Of a stretch of 64,000 bases of DNA, positions 61,907 through 64,000 are shown piece after piece. A program made the position numbers and the translations under genes. This DNA is from Phycisphaerae bacterium (GTDB lineage: Bacteria > Planctomycetota > Phycisphaerae > Phycisphaerales > UBA1924), in NCBI GenBank assembly GCA_016794925.1, contig JAEUIW010000010.1, positions 84,406 through 148,405 of the forward strand, read 5' to 3'. Numbering within the stretch: position 1 is the stretch's first letter; each line of letters starts with the position of its first letter. The notes beneath the pieces are model-generated. The model had not been told where the DNA came from. It saw only the letters and a program-made list of their open reading frames with translations, and made no database searches.

Positions 61907-61912
61907 TACCCT
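61907..61912 (+). promoter_or_regulatory. -10-like element (TACCCT) before the DinB-like gene
   Basis: TACCCT ends six bases before the ATG at 61919 without a ribosome site between. Confidence 0.3.
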
Positions 61913-61918
61913 GTCCGC

Positions 61919-62431
61919 ATGCCCGAGCAGTCGATCATCGCGTACCTCGGAGTGCTCGAGAATTCGTTCCGAGGAAAGGCATGGCAAGGGCCCACGCTCC
62001 TCGGGTCGCTCCGCGGCATCTCACCCCGCCAAGCGGTTGTTGTTCCCGCCGGATTGAGGCACTCCATCTGGCATCTCGTGCTGCACGCGACATACTGGAA
62101 GTACGCCGGTTGCTTGCGATTGCAGCGCGCGGGCGTCCGGGTGGCGCCCTTGGGCGGTGCGGCGGCGAGTTTCGAACGATCCCCCAGCAACTGGCCGGCG
62201 CTGCCCACGCCCGCGGATGAACGCGCCTGGCGCGCCGATATCGCCCTGCTCAAGTCCTGGCACGACGCGGTGCGGCGCGCCGCCGCCTCGGTCCCGCCAC
62301 GTTCGCTGGACATGGTCCCGCCCGGCGGCCGCACCGTCACCCCCCGCATGGTGCTGATTGGCCTGGCGGCGCACGATGCCTACCACACCGGCCAGATTCA
62401 GTTGCTCAAGAAGCTCACGAATCGCCGCTGA
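61919..62431 (+). CDS. DinB-family protein
   Basis: 170 residues. The metal-binding histidines of DinB-like four-helix proteins are visible as SIWHLVLHATYWK (two His) and AAHDAYHTGQIQLLKK. The four-helix bundle binds a divalent metal; members are thiol-linked or of unknown function. The last 17 bases overlap the converging NDH-2 gene. ATG at 61919 is used because of the preceding -10-like word and homology from MPEQSIIAYL. Confidence 0.8.
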   Translation: MPEQSIIAYLGVLENSFRGKAWQGPTLLGSLRGISPRQAVVVPAGLRHSIWHLVLHATYWKYAGCLRLQRAGVRVAPLGGAAASFERSPSNWPALPTPADERAWRADIALLKSWHDAVRRAAASVPPRSLDMVPPGGRTVTPRMVLIGLAAHDAYHTGQIQLLKKLTNRR

Positions 62432-63776
62432 TCGGCGGTCGGCCGGGCGTCGGATCGCCGTGACGAGCCGCTCCGCGCAGCGCCTCGGGTTCGCCGGTGA
62501 TCAGCCGGGCCCCGCGCTTGAAGAACACGTACGCCCACGCCCATTCCAGCATCACCAGCACGCGATTGCGAAACCCGATCAAGAAAAACACGTGCACCCC
62601 GGCCCACAGCAGCCACGCCGGCAGGCCCGCGAAGTTCCAGCGCCCGATCGAGGCCACGGCCCGGGCGCGACCGATCGTCGCGAGCGATCCCTTGTCCACG
62701 TACGCAAACGCCGGTCGCTTTGGCGCCGGCCTCCCCGATTGCAGCGCCGCGGCCTCTCGCGCGATGATCGCCGCGGCGAATCGGCCCATCTGCACGGCCG
62801 CGGGACAGACCCCCGGCACGAGCTCGTCGGGTCGGGCCGAATCGCCGCGAACGGCGTGCGCCAGGTCGCCGCAGACGAACACGTTCGGGAACCCGGGGAT
62901 GCTGAGGTCGCCGGCGACGATCACGCGACCGTGCTCGTCGAGCGGCGTCCCGAGCGTCGCGCCCAATGACGATCCTCTTACGCCAGCCGCCCAGATCACG
63001 TTGTGGGCCGGGAGGAACACATCCCCCAGCCGCACCCCGGATCGTTCCGCGCTCCGCTCCACCCCGGTCACCCGGCAGGACAGCCGCACGTCCACACCCA
63101 TCCGTTCAAGATCTCGGCGTGCGCGCGCACAGAGCGCTGTCGGATACCCGACGGGCAGCACCCGATCGCGAGCCTCCACCAGCACAACCCGGGCCCGACG
63201 GGTGTCAATATTGCGGAAATCACGGCCGATCACGGTCCGGGCGATCTCCGCGATGGCGCCCGCCATCTCCACTCCGGTCGGACCGGCTCCGATTACCACG
63301 AACGTCATCAACGCCTCGCGCCGGCCCGGATCAGGCTCGCTCTCCGCGCGCTCGAAGGCCATCAGGAACCGTGACCGGATGTGCAAAGCATCCTCGACGG
63401 TCTTCAGGCCGGGCGCTCCCGCGCTCCAGTCGTCGTGCCCGAAGTACGAGTGCGTGGCCCCGGTCGCCAGCATCAGGTAGTCGTACGCCACCGGGCCTGA
63501 ATCGAGGTGCAAGACACTCGCGGCGGCATCGACCCGTTCGGCCTGGGCGAGCACGACCGAGGCGTTCCGCTGCGAACTGATGACCTGGCGGATCGGAGCC
63601 GCGATGTGCGCCGGGGAGAGCGCCGCGGTCGCCACCTGGTACAGCATGGGCTGGAAGAGATGGTGATTCCGCCGATCCACCAGCGTGATCCGCACCGCCG
63701 CCCGCCGCAGGGCACGGGCGGCGTTGAGGCCGGCAAAACCACCTCCCACGATGACCACGTGCGGCCACGGATTCAT
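62415..63776 (-). CDS. ndh: Type II NADH:quinone oxidoreductase (NDH-2)
   Basis: 453 residues. FAD-binding VVIVGGGFAGLNAARALR at the start, the active-site region LFQPMLYQVATAALSP, NAD-binding FVVIGAGPTGVEMAGAIAEI, and AAGVRGSSLGATLG with VFVCGDLAH. KRPAFAYVDKGSLATIGRAR and the amphipathic C-terminus FAGLPAWLLWAGVHVFFLIG are typical of membrane-bound NDH-2, which passes electrons from NADH to quinone without pumping protons. The start ATG at 63776 is used; a farther one adds 21 residues without homology. A single gene, with no other respiratory gene adjacent. Confidence 0.93.
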   Translation of the reverse strand: MNPWPHVVIVGGGFAGLNAARALRRAAVRITLVDRRNHHLFQPMLYQVATAALSPAHIAAPIRQVISSQRNASVVLAQAERVDAAASVLHLDSGPVAYDYLMLATGATHSYFGHDDWSAGAPGLKTVEDALHIRSRFLMAFERAESEPDPGRREALMTFVVIGAGPTGVEMAGAIAEIARTVIGRDFRNIDTRRARVVLVEARDRVLPVGYPTALCARARRDLERMGVDVRLSCRVTGVERSAERSGVRLGDVFLPAHNVIWAAGVRGSSLGATLGTPLDEHGRVIVAGDLSIPGFPNVFVCGDLAHAVRGDSARPDELVPGVCPAAVQMGRFAAAIIAREAAALQSGRPAPKRPAFAYVDKGSLATIGRARAVASIGRWNFAGLPAWLLWAGVHVFFLIGFRNRVLVMLEWAWAYVFFKRGARLITGEPEALRGAARHGDPTPGRPPISGDS

Positions 63777-63856
63777 GCCCGAGCGTACCCCGTTCCCACG
63801 ATGGCATCCCCGCCGCGTGGTTCGTATCGCAACGGTCAAATTGTGATGGGAGCGTC

Positions 63857-63891
63857 AAAAAGAACAGCCCCCGCCGGTTCGGCGGGGGCTG
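63857..63891 (-). terminator. Rho-independent terminator
   Basis: An 11-base perfect stem (63865-63875 with 63881-63891, five-base loop) on the minus strand is followed by TTCTTTTTG. It lies 30 bases beyond the stop of the PEP-CTERM gene at the right edge. Confidence 0.85.
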
Positions 63892-63921
63892 CTTGAACGT
63901 ACCTGTCAGAGTCGCGTCGAA

Positions 63922-64000
63922 TTAGGCGCGACGGCGACGGGCGGCCATGAGGCCGACGCCCGCGAAGCCCAGGCCCGCGGCCGTGGGGAGCGGAACGTTG
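63922..64000 (-). CDS. PEP-CTERM sorting-tail protein, C-terminal end only
   Basis: The visible 25 residues, reading into the TAA at 63922-63924, are NVPLPTAAGLGFAGVGLMAA followed by five basic or small residues ending RRRRA. This is the sorting tail of a PEP-CTERM protein: Pro-containing start, hydrophobic helix and Arg cluster. The rest lies beyond the right edge. It is the second such protein in the window and has its own terminator. Nothing can be said about the mature domain. Confidence 0.8.
   Translation of the reverse strand, partial: NVPLPTAAGLGFAGVGLMAARRRRA

Overview
The window reads as chromosomal DNA of a high-GC planctomycete, most likely a member of the Phycisphaerae. Pointers are two proteins ending in PEP-CTERM-type tails (one cut by the right edge), a eukaryote-like Ser/Thr kinase, lipid A synthesis (lpxA), a divergent type II secretion-like operon, a GT3 glycogen synthase and an archaeal-type topoisomerase VI. 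No insertion sequence, prophage, CRISPR array or plasmid gene was seen. Lineage is inferred from gene content only.

Layout. 1-6.5 kb: end of a membrane Ser/Thr kinase, an OmpH/Skp-like protein, divergent lipB/lpxA, a metallo-beta-lactamase-fold protein, rsfS and aroB. 6.6-10.7 kb: a ParA-type ATPase fused to a glycogen-binding-like domain with a partner of unknown function, then prfB, which needs a +1 frameshift. 10.7-16.3 kb: class III fructose-1,6-bisphosphatase divergent from GT3 glycogen synthase, a uridine-kinase-like protein and thymidine kinase. 16.3-23.4 kb: M14 peptidase, SIS isomerase, purD, a DUF4340 protein, a class I amidotransferase and metF. 23.5-26.1 kb: ahcY behind an ArsR-methyltransferase fusion regulator with a palindrome over its promoter and start. 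26.1-32.8 kb: TPR lipoprotein, ABC ATPase, tRNA-Phe, rpsB-tsf, an oxidoreductase and a second metallo-beta-lactamase-fold protein.

32.9-38.6 kb: a four-gene operon (M20 hydrolase, class III aminotransferase, AstA-like, AstD-like) that could form a complete succinyl-ornithine degradation route. 38.6-41.1 kb: a PEP-CTERM protein, a Gly-rich secreted protein broken in a 29-base C run, and a decayed DUF6265 gene. 41.1-47.3 kb: dapF, M48 protease, lipoprotein, NifU-like protein, csrA, ndk and a PilZ-J-domain fusion. 47.6-53.5 kb: alpha/beta hydrolase and topoisomerase VI B and A flanking a LURP-one/scramblase-like gene. 54.1-62 kb: DUF1428 protein and a secretin-GspE-GspC/L/M-like-TPR operon. 62-64 kb: DinB-like protein, NDH-2, terminator and the tail of a PEP-CTERM protein.

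Two themes cross the window. Carbon storage recurs: GT3 synthase, FBPase III, the ParA-glycogen-binding fusion, CsrA. And many genes carry a TANNNT word 5-10 bases before the start codon with no clear Shine-Dalgarno site, which suggests that leaderless transcripts are common in this organism.
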